Origin: an archaeon
Lineage (GTDB): Archaea > Nanobdellota > Nanobdellia > Pacearchaeales > JAPDKA01
Direction: 5' to 3'
DNA: 39,547 nucleotides
Assembly: GCA_029258825.1 (NCBI GenBank)
Contig: JAPDKA010000008.1
Location: 1 to 39,547 of the forward strand
Position numbers and translations under genes: made by a program. Under the pieces are notes generated by a model that saw only the letters and a program-made list of their open reading frames with translations, was not told the DNA's origin and did not search any database. Each line of letters starts with the position of its first letter. Positions within the stretch are counted from its first letter, which is position 1. This document shows, one piece after another, positions 16,497 through 24,710 of the stretch.

Positions 16497-17687
16497 TCAA
16501 AACGGCCAGTAATATATCATTACAGGAAGTAACAGGCAACCCATCAAGTACATTTTTCTAATGCCTCTTGTTGTTGTAAACACGCCAAGGGATGTTGCAG
16601 CAACAAGAACGATCAAGCTGTATATGCCTGAAACAACAATGCATAGCAATACAACAAACAGCAAGACAGCAACATTAATTTTGGTGTAGTTTATCTTATG
16701 GATATTTTTTGCTATTGTTCTTCCAAGTTTAGCAGCAATGATGAATGCAATAAAACCTGTTATTAAAGCAATAATGTACAACATAATAATTGTACTTGGG
16801 TTTATGTTTATTATTCTTTCAAGCATTGCAGCACTGCCTGTACGCGGTTTGCCTATTAACATTAATGCAAGAAAGCTTAACAACATTACTATTGTGTTTA
16901 TACTACCTAACAACATTATGAATCCGGCATCGCTAAGTTTGAAAAAACTACTGCCGATAACAGCGGCATGACTACTGCCAAGACCTGGTAAAAAACTAAC
17001 AAGAGAAGCTGCAACAATGCCAGCAATCATTGCTTTTATTTTTTCTTTTTTACTTATGCTTATGCTTTTTAACACTTGTTTCTTTGGTTTTGCTTTTGTT
17101 AGTAAACTAAAAACTAACATCGAACAACCAAATAAACCTGTAAGTAATGGTAAAAGAGGTTGCCTAATATGCTTTAAGTTCAATGTTATAATTCCGAGAA
17201 AACCTGCCATTAGAAACACAGCCAAGCATTCAAGTTTATTTTTTTCTTTTGCTAGCACAACAAAAAGACAGGCCAGCAAGATATAAAACATATACTGCTT
17301 GACAAAACCATATAGTTTAGGCACGGCAAAGCTATAAACAGGAAGTAATAATACAGCAATAACCAAACCAAGTAGCGAGCCAATTAAACTTAGTTTGAAT
17401 GCGGCATAGCCAAAACCTTTTTGCATCATTCTGTGGCCTGGCAGTACGCTTAATGCTGTATCTTCATCAGGCATACCTAAAAAAATGCTTGGCAAAAAAT
17501 CAACGAAAGTGTGTGTTATCGACATTGCAACGATAAAAGCAGCCAGGTTTAATGAAATCCCTTGAGTAAAAAATGCAACCACTATTAATGCAACTAGGTT
17601 GATATGCAGTCCAGGCGTGATGCCTGTAATACACCCCATAACAATACCAAGTAACATTGAAACAACAATGAGCATTGCTTGTATCAT
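16497..17687 (-). CDS. TctA-like (DUF112) membrane permease
   Basis: A 396-residue protein with about ten hydrophobic segments. The N-terminal segment GCITGITPGLHINLVAL and FLGMPDEDTALSVLPGH are the characteristic loops of the TctA family; a second, pseudo-symmetrical loop (FLPGLGSSHAAVIGSSFF) follows the central basic stretch KSISISKKEKIK. Bacterial TctA is the large membrane subunit of tripartite tricarboxylate transporters; archaeal stand-alone members are shorter, and no TctB or periplasmic TctC is present here, so the substrate is unknown. It is the last gene of a three-gene minus-strand operon, 28 bases after the OB-fold gene. Confidence 0.8.
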   Translation of the reverse strand: MIQAMLIVVSMLLGIVMGCITGITPGLHINLVALIVVAFFTQGISLNLAAFIVAMSITHTFVDFLPSIFLGMPDEDTALSVLPGHRMMQKGFGYAAFKLSLIGSLLGLVIAVLLLPVYSFAVPKLYGFVKQYMFYILLACLFVVLAKEKNKLECLAVFLMAGFLGIITLNLKHIRQPLLPLLTGLFGCSMLVFSLLTKAKPKKQVLKSISISKKEKIKAMIAGIVAASLVSFLPGLGSSHAAVIGSSFFKLSDAGFIMLLGSINTIVMLLSFLALMLIGKPRTGSAAMLERIININPSTIIMLYIIALITGFIAFIIAAKLGRTIAKNIHKINYTKINVAVLLFVVLLCIVVSGIYSLIVLVAATSLGVFTTTRGIRKMYLMGCLLLPVMIYYWPF

Positions 17688-17715
17688 TTTGCTTAAATTT
17701 GGCTTAAATAAAAAT

Positions 17716-18078
17716 TCAGCTTAACAAGTTTAAACGCGAAATTATCAGTATTGGTTTTTTGTCTAACTTTAGTTTGCCAACAACATCAACAACTTTTGTT
17801 TTACCTTGTTTAACTTTAGTTATACAACTTGCATTACAATTAAACATCACAGCATCAATGCTGCATCCGTCATTTATCTTTAGCAAAACAAAATTTTTTC
17901 TTACATATACGTCTGTTATTATGCCGACTACTCTTATGTATGGTTCCAAGCCAGCGGTTTTGTTATTTATACTGCATATACTTTTTACTGTGAGTGGTTT
18001 GGTGTTTAGCACAACTAACCCAAGAGAAAAAACAATAAATATAATTAATGTTAACTTGCTTATACTTGTGAGCTGCAT
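17716..18078 (-). CDS. Membrane-anchored, exported OB-fold protein
   Basis: A 120-residue protein with one N-terminal hydrophobic helix (KLTLIIFIVFSLGLVVLN, about 9-26) and an outside domain that reads as an OB-fold: IRVVGIITDVYVRKNFVLLKI, then CSIDAVMF and VVDVVGKLKLDKKPILIISR, the pattern of nucleic-acid or oligosaccharide-binding barrels. Three cysteines (in DGCSID and NCNASC) could form disulfides outside the cell. It starts 3 bases after the MgtC-like gene and precedes the TctA-like gene, so all three are probably one transcript. Exported OB-folds of this type are known as small unassigned domains in archaea; the ligand is unknown. Confidence 0.7.
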   Translation of the reverse strand: MQLTSISKLTLIIFIVFSLGLVVLNTKPLTVKSICSINNKTAGLEPYIRVVGIITDVYVRKNFVLLKINDGCSIDAVMFNCNASCITKVKQGKTKVVDVVGKLKLDKKPILIISRLNLLS

Positions 18079-18081
18079 GTT

Positions 18082-18501
18082 TTACTTTAGCCCAAGCTTT
18101 TTTTCAACCTTCCATAAGTTTAGAATTATTAACACAACTATTGTAGCGATAACTGCTAACCAATAAAGCCCAACACCAATAGTAATGCCCAAAGCAGCAA
18201 CAAACCAAAGCGATGCAGCAGTTGTTAATCCTATAACTTTAAACTGCCTTGCTATGATTGTTCCAGCACCTATAAAACCTATGCCTGTAACAATGCCAGC
18301 AATAATCCTTGCAGGATCTTGTTGAAAGTTTATGCTTACTATTGTCAGTAGTGTGGCACCAATACACACAAGCATATGCGTTCTTAAGCCTGCAGGCTCT
18401 TTGCGTAGTTGTCTTTCAAAACCGATTAATGCGCTTAACACAAATGCAATAAGCAGCTTTATAACATCTATGAGGTTTAGGTTTATAATGTTCATATCCA
18501 T
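18082..18501 (-). CDS. MgtC/SapB-family membrane protein
   Basis: A 139-residue protein with four hydrophobic helices and the MgtC/SapB signature: ALIGFERQLRKEPAGLRTH, then IVTGIGFIGAGTII and GLTTAASLWFVAALGI. The conserved E/R/K-rich cytoplasmic stretch and the GIGFIGAG motif are intact. The long C-terminal soluble domain of bacterial virulence MgtC is missing, as in most archaeal members. Roles proposed for the family include magnesium homeostasis and control of ATP synthase, none shown for archaea. A TATA box (GTTTTAAAG, 18522-18530) is centred 25 bases upstream, so this is the first gene of the operon with the OB-fold and TctA-like genes. Confidence 0.85.
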   Translation of the reverse strand: MDMNIINLNLIDVIKLLIAFVLSALIGFERQLRKEPAGLRTHMLVCIGATLLTIVSINFQQDPARIIAGIVTGIGFIGAGTIIARQFKVIGLTTAASLWFVAALGITIGVGLYWLAVIATIVVLIILNLWKVEKKLGLK

Positions 18502-18599
18502 GATTGTTTATGTTTTTTAATGTTTTAAAGTTTTATGCTTTTGTATATTGTATCATCTAACATATTTTTAGTTTAATTTAACTTATAGCTTTAATACAT

Positions 18600-19121
18600 T
18601 TAAAAAATATTGAATTTAAAAAGAACAACGATAATTAAAAAAATGAAATTGAAAAGGGTAAAATAATTTTCTGAGATTCCTTTAATATTTTTTTCTTTAA
18701 TTCTTTTTCTCCATTTCTTTGAGTTTTCAGATTTAATGAATAAATTGTCTGGGATAAAAATTCCCAAACCTTCTTTTTTCTTTATTTTCAAAAATGGAGC
18801 GAGAGGGTAAGTTTCGAAGATGCATAAATAATCTAACAAAATATGGCTTGCATATGGAATTAAAACTAAGATAAAGAAAATCTTATCTATCATACTGAAA
18901 ATAAATGAAAGAGGCAAACCAACCATGATTAAACCTAATGGTTCCTGAACCCATGTTCTCTTATGATACCAAGGAGCTTTTTTATTGAATTTTTGATCAT
19001 AATCTATAAAGATAGCAAATATCAAAGAAAACAAAACTATGAATAACATATTGGTTAAATCAAAAGGAATAAATAATAAACATAGACTAATAGCAAAAAT
19101 AAAGTGGTTTAGCCAGTTCAT
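18600..19121 (-). CDS. YdjM-like membrane-bound metal-dependent hydrolase
   Basis: A 173-residue membrane protein with the pattern of the YdjM/DUF457 family: an N-terminal NH (MNWLNHFIF), the acidic IDYDQKF after helix two, HKRTW, HILLDYLCIFETYPLAPF with the conserved His, Asp and YPxxPF motif, and a final hydrophobic helix. Histidines and aspartates probably bind a metal at the membrane surface; the substrate is not known. The TATA box (about 19134-19151) supports the start. It is very glutamine-poor, as are the orphans at 4650 and 36623, which may indicate transfer. It is flanked by gaps of about 98 and 142 bases with no further genes. Confidence 0.75.
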   Translation of the reverse strand: MNWLNHFIFAISLCLLFIPFDLTNMLFIVLFSLIFAIFIDYDQKFNKKAPWYHKRTWVQEPLGLIMVGLPLSFIFSMIDKIFFILVLIPYASHILLDYLCIFETYPLAPFLKIKKKEGLGIFIPDNLFIKSENSKKWRKRIKEKNIKGISENYFTLFNFIFLIIVVLFKFNIF

Positions 19122-19263
19122 ACCATAATAAATTTTTAAATTTATAAAAATTTAGTGGTGAAATAGCTTTTGCTTGTTTACTTTATAAGATACTTCTTTT
19201 TTATTACAACCAGATTGCAAATTGTTTCCTTACTAAGAGAATAAACTAAAATTTTACTATAGT

Positions 19264-19920
19264 CTAACTCGTTTTATCGCTTATTTCTTCATAAGCAATC
19301 ACCATATCTTTGCCATGTGTTTTTGCATATGCTAATGCTTTGTCAGCTTTATTAAAAAAATCGTAAAGCGTTTCTCCATGATAGCCTGCTAGACCTATGC
19401 TTACGGTCACACCATAAGTTTTCATGTAAGTATTGCGTTTGACTACTTGCCTCAATCTTTCACATGCGATTTTAGCTTTTTTCCAGTCAGTAAACGCAAA
19501 TAAAATACAAAATTCTTCACCACCAAATCTAGCAATGACATCTGTCTTGCGTAAATTTCGCTTTACTAAACTTGCCAACTGCTTTAGTATTAAATCACCT
19601 TGTGCATGACCAAACTTATCATTAATTTCTTTGAAATTGTCTATATCAATGATAGCTAGACTAAGCTTTTCTCCAAAACGTTCGGCCTTTTCAATTTCAA
19701 TTGCAAGCAGTGAACGGAAAAAACGAAAATTGTAAAGCCCAGTTTTTTCATCTTTAATAGCTATATCATATAATTGTTTTATTTTTTCTTCAATTGTAGT
19801 TATGTCAATACCATCAAATTTCTTTGATTCTTGCTTTATTTTTTCTAACTCTGTTTTCAATTCTTGGTAGAGCTTTTCATGTTTATGTAAGTATTTTTCA
19901 TTGTTGTTGTTATCTTGCAT
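19264..19920 (-). CDS. GGDEF-domain protein (putative diguanylate cyclase)
   Basis: A 218-residue soluble protein with an N-terminal coiled coil (about 7-55) and one GGDEF domain (about 56-210). Visible: DEKTGLYN (57-64), metal-binding IIDIDNFK (D92, D94), the active-site loop GGEEF (133-137) and, exactly five residues before it, RKTD (124-127), which matches the RxxD product-inhibition I-site. All residues needed to make cyclic di-GMP from two GTP seem present. There is no sensor or membrane domain; the coiled coil probably dimerises it. Cyclic di-GMP signalling is not established in archaea, and no EAL, HD-GYP or PilZ gene is visible in this window. Its ATG lies inside the end of dtdA (11-base overlap), implying translational coupling. 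Confidence 0.9.
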   Translation of the reverse strand: MQDNNNNEKYLHKHEKLYQELKTELEKIKQESKKFDGIDITTIEEKIKQLYDIAIKDEKTGLYNFRFFRSLLAIEIEKAERFGEKLSLAIIDIDNFKEINDKFGHAQGDLILKQLASLVKRNLRKTDVIARFGGEEFCILFAFTDWKKAKIACERLRQVVKRNTYMKTYGVTVSIGLAGYHGETLYDFFNKADKALAYAKTHGKDMVIAYEEISDKTS

Positions 19921-20773
19921 TTTGTTGTTTCTTTACTTGCTTTGTTTTAATTATCTCAAGCTTGTTTGATTTTTCTAGATTGTACTGTTTTATTAAATTA
20001 ACGATTTTTTGCCTTTGTTCAGCGTTCATACCTTTCCAATCAAGTAATGCTATGCTCGCCTTTCTTGTAGCGTGATTTACCATTTGTTCTAGCATGTGTT
20101 CATTAAGGAATTCAATTGCATAAGCTGGACAGATATGGCTTAATGCAATGTTACTGTAAATTTCAATCGCATTAAACCCTTGGCAATAATGTTTTCCGCC
20201 AAGACCGATTGCAATTTGATAATTGTTTTTTATATTTTTGTATTTTATATCTTCATATCGTTTTAGTGCATTAATTAGTGCATGAACATTGGCTTTGCAT
20301 GCATGCTTATCATTCCATTCTGTTTGGGTTGAACCAACCTCAACAAATAAGCATGGTTTATGTAAAGCAGGCCCATGATGGGTTACCTCAAGAGTAGCAT
20401 TAAATCCAATGTTCATAGCAACTTTTGTTTGCTCTATAGCAATTAATTTTTTGAGTACAGGCATATCAAAGTTTAGCCATGCCTGTTTTCCTCCAAATTG
20501 AGCTTTACCAAAATTTCCGCATGCATGTACGCATAGCGTTTTAATGTGCTTTTCTGCTTTATGTTTACTTAGAAAAATAAAAGCGTCAGCTTTGATTTTT
20601 TCATCTATTTGCTCTGCATAGATTGTCTCTTTATCGATTATGTGTGCAGTTAACTTTAGCCTTTTCAACTTTATACTTTTTTGCATATTTTCAAATGCTT
20701 CAAGCATATTCATTCCTGCTACATCAGTACTGCTTGCAATAATCGCAATCTGCATTTTTTCCGTATCTTTCAT
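19910..20773 (-). CDS. dtdA: D-aminoacyl-tRNA deacylase, archaeal type
   Basis: A 287-residue protein matching archaeal DtdA (GEK1/DTD2): EVTHHGPALHKP, FVEVGSTQTEW, IAIGLGGKHYCQGFNA and LSHICPAYA, with histidine and cysteine/glutamate pairs that resemble a zinc-dependent site. It frees D-amino acids from tRNAs mischarged by aminoacyl-tRNA synthetases, a proofreading role in the cytoplasm. Two starts are possible: 20773 (used) or an internal ATG at 20755 (MQIAIIASSTDVAG), which looks more like the usual N terminus; the TATA tract at 20796-20805 is 27 bases from the first. The gene is followed by the overlapping GGDEF gene. Confidence 0.9.
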   Translation of the reverse strand: MKDTEKMQIAIIASSTDVAGMNMLEAFENMQKSIKLKRLKLTAHIIDKETIYAEQIDEKIKADAFIFLSKHKAEKHIKTLCVHACGNFGKAQFGGKQAWLNFDMPVLKKLIAIEQTKVAMNIGFNATLEVTHHGPALHKPCLFVEVGSTQTEWNDKHACKANVHALINALKRYEDIKYKNIKNNYQIAIGLGGKHYCQGFNAIEIYSNIALSHICPAYAIEFLNEHMLEQMVNHATRKASIALLDWKGMNAEQRQKIVNLIKQYNLEKSNKLEIIKTKQVKKQQNAR

Positions 20774-20795
20774 GTTATGCTAATTAACATCAAAC

Positions 20796-20805
20796 TTTTT
20801 AAATT
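20796..20805. promoter_or_regulatory. Shared TATA tract of divergent dtdA and membrane gene
   Basis: TTTTTAAATT is nearly symmetric. It is centred 27 bases from the dtdA ATG (20773, minus strand) and 25 bases from the ATG at 20825 (plus strand), so a single tract may serve both genes. This also argues for 20825 rather than the upstream ATG at 20777 as the plus-strand start. Confidence 0.5.
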
Positions 20806-20824
20806 ATGCTTAACATTGCTTATT

Positions 20825-21262
20825 ATGACTGTGTTAACTAAACTAGTGAGCATTGGCTTGACCTTCCTTGCTTTGATTGTTGAAGAAAAATTGAACAAAG
20901 TATGCAAAACAGAAATGCGTGCTGGCATGCCTTTATTTTTGCTTATAATGTTCTTTATGTTGCTTGCGTTATGTATAGCTAGTTTTGTGTTGCCTACTTA
21001 CTTATTTTTATTATGTATTGTTTTGCTTTTTATTTTAACATTTTTATGTTTTATTGCTGGAAGAAATGCAATAAAAATTAAGAATAAACACAGACATATT
21101 AAGCATGCAAAATTCAAAAACATAAATCTGAAAAACATAAATATGTTTGTTTGTTTTTCTATTTTTTTGTTATTGCTCATAAATATTAATAGTAGGCTAT
21201 TCTTTGCTGTGCTTCTTTTTTCTTTTATTTTTCTGCTTGCCTATAAAGCATTTATGCGTTAA
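20825..21262 (+). CDS. Small membrane protein, unknown
   Basis: A 145-residue protein with four to five hydrophobic segments (starting TKLVSIGLTFLALIV, then PLFLLIMFFMLLALCIASFV and LFLLCIVLLFILTFLCFIAG, and a last pair after the basic loop at about 80-100). The basic loop KIKNKHRHIKHAKFKNINLK should face the cytoplasm. No family is recognised. The start at 20825 is chosen from TATA spacing; the open frame extends upstream to 20681, but that part would run through dtdA on the other strand and lies before the promoter. Its end overlaps the end of the GIY-YIG gene by 11 bases (convergent). Confidence 0.55.
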   Translation: MTVLTKLVSIGLTFLALIVEEKLNKVCKTEMRAGMPLFLLIMFFMLLALCIASFVLPTYLFLLCIVLLFILTFLCFIAGRNAIKIKNKHRHIKHAKFKNINLKNINMFVCFSIFLLLLININSRLFFAVLLFSFIFLLAYKAFMR

Positions 21263-21671
21263 ACTCTTTCAAGTTTAGTAATCTCAAATTTTTTATTACA
21301 TCTTTATTAATTTTGAATAAATGGGAATGGCATTTGCAGTCAGAACATCCGAAGCCTATGATTGGTTCGGCCTGTTTGCTTAGTTGTTTTGCTATTTTAC
21401 ATTCCCACTCTTTTTTTCTTTTTGCATATAATACTTTGATTATCTTTGCAGATTTATTGCTTAATAAATAATCAACATGCCAGAATTTCTTTTTATTTTT
21501 TCTTTTATGTCTTGCTATTCTACTTACAAGGTTGTTTTGTGCTGAGCCAACATAAGCATATAAACCTTTATCAAACTTTAGCTTGCCAAGCCTACCTACA
21601 TTAACATTTATCGGTTTGTTTACTTTTATGATCAGCACATATATTCCCTTTATAGGTTTCATTGTTTGCAT
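21252..21671 (-). CDS. GIY-YIG nuclease-fold protein (DUF123 type)
   Basis: A 139-residue protein with GIYVLII (first motif; GIY) and GLYAYVGSAQNNLVSRIARH (second motif; YVG replaces YIG), followed by FWHVDYLLSN, and a C-terminal zinc-like cluster FGCSDCKCHSHLF. This matches the archaeal DUF123/Nth-fused type of GIY-YIG domain. The fold cleaves DNA phosphodiesters in related nucleases; DUF123 function is uncertain. The longest frame begins with TTG at 21710; I use the ATG at 21671 because an AT-rich TATA-like tract (21691-21705) is centred about 27 bases upstream. A second ATG at 21662 is possible. Confidence 0.75.
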   Translation of the reverse strand: MQTMKPIKGIYVLIIKVNKPINVNVGRLGKLKFDKGLYAYVGSAQNNLVSRIARHKRKNKKKFWHVDYLLSNKSAKIIKVLYAKRKKEWECKIAKQLSKQAEPIIGFGCSDCKCHSHLFKINKDVIKNLRLLNLKEFNA

Positions 21672-21743
21672 ATTGTTGTTAAATTTTTGTTTCAAATAAA
21701 TTTTACGCAAAAATCTTTTTAAGCTTGTTTGCTTACCAGAATT

Positions 21744-22583
21744 ATGTCAAAAAACAAATCTCAAAAGCAAAAACCAGAAGCGTTAATAAATAATATTATT
21801 GCGAGAGCTGATTTTTTACTTGAAGTGGTTGATGCTAGGTTTGTTGATTTAGCAAGGGTTAAGCATGTTGAAGCAAACATAATGAAATCTGGCAAGAAAT
21901 TTGGCATAGTTGTTAACAAGATCGATCTTGTTGATAAAGCTTTTTTACTTGATATCAAACATTATTTTGCGAGACAAAGACTCAAAGATAAAACGTTTGC
22001 TAAGTACTTTTTTGGTTACGCTTTCGTCTCTGCAACAAAAAGGATAAACACAAAAAGTTTGTGGTTGTTACTAAATAAATATGTAAGGCAGAAACAAGCG
22101 CAAATTACTGTTGGCGTGTTTGGGCTGGCTAATAGTGGTAAATCAAGCGTGATAAACGTACTTAAGGGAAAGCATTCAGCGAGAACATCAATTCAAGCAG
22201 GATTTACCAAAGGCGTGCAGCTTGTAAGAATAAGTAAAAGAATAATGCTTGTTGATACACCTGGTGTTATAGAAAATGCTAATCATAGTATTGCAGAGCA
22301 AGTATTAACTTGTAGCTTGAACATTGATAAATGTAGTGACGCAGCAACAGTATGCATTAACTTTTTACAATATATGTTAAAGCAAGAAAAAACAAAACAC
22401 TTTCTTGATGCTATAGCAAATCATTACGGTATTGCTAAAATTAACAATGCAGAGACAATACTTAAATTCATAGCACAGAAGTTTAGGTTTTTAGCTAAGC
22501 ACAACCAACTTGATTTGAATAGGGCTGCATATAAACTTATGCGTGATTGGTATGAAGGAAAAATTAAATTTTATATGCTTTAA
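21744..22583 (+). CDS. Circularly permuted GTPase, YlqF/RbgA-like
   Basis: A 279-residue GTPase with the motifs in permuted order: VVNKIDLVD (G4, NKID about 58-61), SATK (G5), then GLANSGKSS (G1, about 126-134) and DTPG (G3, about 172-175). This order is diagnostic for the YlqF/YawG/YjeQ class, which act in ribosome assembly; archaeal members are expected to help large-subunit maturation. The C-terminal helical domain (about 180-279) resembles the RbgA RNA-binding region. The longest frame starts with TTG at 21729; the ATG at 21744 (MSKNKSQKQKP) is preferred because a TATA-like tract (21714-21724) lies 24 bases upstream. The PIN gene begins on the base after its stop codon. Confidence 0.87.
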   Translation: MSKNKSQKQKPEALINNIIARADFLLEVVDARFVDLARVKHVEANIMKSGKKFGIVVNKIDLVDKAFLLDIKHYFARQRLKDKTFAKYFFGYAFVSATKRINTKSLWLLLNKYVRQKQAQITVGVFGLANSGKSSVINVLKGKHSARTSIQAGFTKGVQLVRISKRIMLVDTPGVIENANHSIAEQVLTCSLNIDKCSDAATVCINFLQYMLKQEKTKHFLDAIANHYGIAKINNAETILKFIAQKFRFLAKHNQLDLNRAAYKLMRDWYEGKIKFYML

Positions 22584-22976
22584 ATGAAACCGCAAGTATT
22601 GCCTGATACAAACTTTTTGATTTATCTTGCAGAGTATAAAAAATTGCACTTACTTGACGAGTTAGCTTTGACTCATGACATTGTTTTACTTACTCATGTA
22701 TTTAACGAGTTGGAAAAGATTGCGCTAACAGGCAAATATTCAGATAGGCAAGCAGCAAAGTTGGTGCTTGATTTTATTGAAGAGATGGTAAAACAAAATA
22801 AGCTGGCTGTGGTTGAATATGCAAAGAATCTTACTACAGATCAAGCTTTACTTAAGTATGCTATAACACATAAAGCATATATCGCGACACATGATAAAGC
22901 ATTAAAGCAAAAAGCAAGAAAGCACAACATCAAAATTTTGTGCTTACGCAACAAAGCAAAGCTTGAGGAATGCTAA
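22584..22976 (+). CDS. PIN-domain nuclease (Fcf1/VapC-like)
   Basis: A 130-residue PIN domain: LPDTNFLIYL (D8), HVFNELEKIA (E43 region), TDQALLKYA and ATHDKALKQKARKHNIKIL provide the four acidic residues typical of an active magnesium-dependent RNase. The late part (IATHDKALKQKA) fits the Fcf1/archaeal rRNA-processing subgroup more than toxin VapC. There is no antitoxin gene next to it, which argues against a VapBC module. It abuts the permuted GTPase with no gap, so the two are co-translated; a shared role in ribosome maturation is a reasonable inference. It is followed by a 176-base gap with no clear gene. Confidence 0.82.
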   Translation: MKPQVLPDTNFLIYLAEYKKLHLLDELALTHDIVLLTHVFNELEKIALTGKYSDRQAAKLVLDFIEEMVKQNKLAVVEYAKNLTTDQALLKYAITHKAYIATHDKALKQKARKHNIKILCLRNKAKLEEC

Positions 22977-23120
22977 GCGCGGATTATTTTACAAGCGCCT
23001 TTATAGCAAAACTTATAATCTTGTTTTCAGCTTTTTTTAAATGTGCCTGAAATGTTGAAAAAGCCAAACCCAGCTTTCGTTTATTGCTTTGGTTTTGTAA
23101 AGATAGAGAATAAGCGAAAA

Positions 23121-23130
23121 GTTTAAATAG
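23121..23130 (+). promoter_or_regulatory. TATA box of the ATPase gene
   Basis: GTTTAAATAG is centred about 27 bases before the ATG at 23153, defining the start. The upstream 145 bases (22977-23120) hold AT-rich sequence with a weak GCTTTTT/AAAAAGC inverted repeat and no recognisable RNA. Confidence 0.45.
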
Positions 23131-23152
23131 TTGATAGTAAAGTATTATACTT

Positions 23153-24592
23153 ATGACTCAACAATTTATAGATAGAAAAAAAGAATTAGCAATACTTGAA
23201 GAAGAATATAATAAAAGTTCCTCATCTTTTTTTATACTTTATGGTAGAAGACGCGTTGGAAAGAGTGAATTAATATTGAAGTTTATTGAAAATAAGCCAT
23301 CAGTTTATTTTGTGTGTTCAACAGAAGGAGACAAAGTTAATATTAAAGAATTGCAAAAAAAATTTGCAGAATTATTAAATGACGAAAATTTTGCAATGAT
23401 CGGGTTTGATAATTGGTATTCTTTATTTTCAGCTGTGGTTAAGCATAGAAACTTCAAAACAAAAAATAAAGTTATCATTGTATTTGACGAGTTTCCTTAC
23501 TTGATTATGTCGAATCCTAATATACCTTCAATATTTCAGAAGATATGGGACGAAATGTTAAGAAAAGAGAATATAATGTTAATTCTTTGTGGTTCTTATA
23601 TTTCTATTATGGAAAGAAAAGTTATGGCAAAAAAAAGCCCTTTATATGGAAGAAGAACATCAAGTCTTTTGTTAAACCCTATCGATTTTATTTATTTGAA
23701 AAAATTTTTACCAACTTATAATACAGAAGATCTTATTAAAATATGGGGTTTTGTTGGTGGTGTTCCTGCGTATTTAATTAAAATAAACCCAAAACTTAAT
23801 TTTTGGGAAAATATTTTAATTAACATCAAAAAAGGTTCGTATCTCTATGAAGAAGCAGAAATATTGTTAAGGGACGAATTTAGAGAACCAAGAAATTATA
23901 AACTTATTTTAAAAGCAATTTCTCTTGGTTATAGGACATTAGGCAAGATATGCAGTTTTACTGGTTTGGATAAGAGTATGGTTTCAAAATATTTAGAAGT
24001 CCTAAAAGAAGTTAAAATTATTAGAGAAATCATTCCAGTAACAAAGCCAAAAAAATATAAAGGAAGGCTTTACGAAATTATTGACCCCTACTTTAATTTT
24101 TGGTTTAGGTTTGTTTATCCTAATAAGATAGATATAGAAGCACATAAAGAGAAGATTGTAGTTGAAAATATAAAGAAAGAGTTTTCGACATATATGGGCT
24201 TTATATTTGAAATTTTTATTGAAGAATTAATAAGAAAAAAATACTTATTTAAAGATAAAATTTTTACAAAAATCGGCAAGCAGTGGGGTAAAATAAAGGG
24301 AAAGCCGAAAGGCCAAAACACTTACGAAATTGATATTCTTGCAATTAATGAAAAAAGCAAACAGATTCTTGCTTGTGAATGTAAATGGCAAAGCAGGGTT
24401 AATGCTGAAAAGATAGTTAAAGAGCTAGCTGAAAAGCTTGGCTATGTTGACTGGTACAATGATAAGCGTAAGGAAAGTTTTGCAATTTTTGCAAAATCTT
24501 TCAGTAAACGCATTAAGGAATGGCAAGGAAAGCCTGTTTATTGCTTCGACTTAAAAGATTTGAAAAAAGAAGTAAGCAAAACAAAAAGTTAA
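23153..24592 (+). CDS. Archaeal ATPase with C-terminal DUF234 nuclease-like domain
   Basis: A 479-residue protein of the archaeal STAND-related ATPase family. Walker A is GRRRVGKS (31-38), Walker B VIIVFDEFPYL, with a sensor-like LILCGSYISIM motif. A winged-helix segment follows (LGKICSFTGLDKSMVSKYL, about 265-285). The C-terminal DUF234 region contains YEIDILAI (about 391-398) and ACECKW (about 407-412), the D...ExK pattern of a PD-(D/E)XK nuclease. Such genes are numerous and mobile in archaea; proposed roles are defence or DNA metabolism, none proven. The start is supported by the TATA box at 23121-23130. It stands alone, with a tandem 118-base gap to the next gene. Confidence 0.88.
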   Translation: MTQQFIDRKKELAILEEEYNKSSSSFFILYGRRRVGKSELILKFIENKPSVYFVCSTEGDKVNIKELQKKFAELLNDENFAMIGFDNWYSLFSAVVKHRNFKTKNKVIIVFDEFPYLIMSNPNIPSIFQKIWDEMLRKENIMLILCGSYISIMERKVMAKKSPLYGRRTSSLLLNPIDFIYLKKFLPTYNTEDLIKIWGFVGGVPAYLIKINPKLNFWENILINIKKGSYLYEEAEILLRDEFREPRNYKLILKAISLGYRTLGKICSFTGLDKSMVSKYLEVLKEVKIIREIIPVTKPKKYKGRLYEIIDPYFNFWFRFVYPNKIDIEAHKEKIVVENIKKEFSTYMGFIFEIFIEELIRKKYLFKDKIFTKIGKQWGKIKGKPKGQNTYEIDILAINEKSKQILACECKWQSRVNAEKIVKELAEKLGYVDWYNDKRKESFAIFAKSFSKRIKEWQGKPVYCFDLKDLKKEVSKTKS

Positions 24593-24710
24593 AATCTTGG
24601 TTAAATTTACAGCATTGGTTTCAGTTTTTAATTGCTATTTAAACTTGTGCTTTTATGTTTTTCATTTTAAAAACCGAAAATGTTTTAAAATGCATAGGCT
24701 TGTAAAAAGC

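Noticed and set aside
19122..19263. Small gene in the gap between the YdjM-like and GGDEF genes
   Set aside because: Only AT-rich sequence with the YdjM-like TATA box; no open frame with coding character.
20681..20824. Upstream extension of the small membrane protein
   Set aside because: It runs antisense through dtdA and lies ahead of the TATA tract at 20796-20805; only the part from 20825 reads as a membrane protein.
22584..22976. VapC toxin of a toxin-antitoxin pair
   Set aside because: No small antitoxin gene upstream; it abuts a ribosome-assembly GTPase instead.
22977..23152. Possible small RNA in the gap after the PIN gene
   Set aside because: A weak GCTTTTT/AAAAAGC inverted repeat is present but no box C/D or H/ACA motifs and no convincing fold; kept only as a promoter region.
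24597..24710. Upstream extension of the toroid surface protein
   Set aside because: Begins at TTG, has a hydrophobic but atypical N terminus, and two TATA-like tracts lie inside it; signal peptide is clean from 24711 (24690 remains possible).
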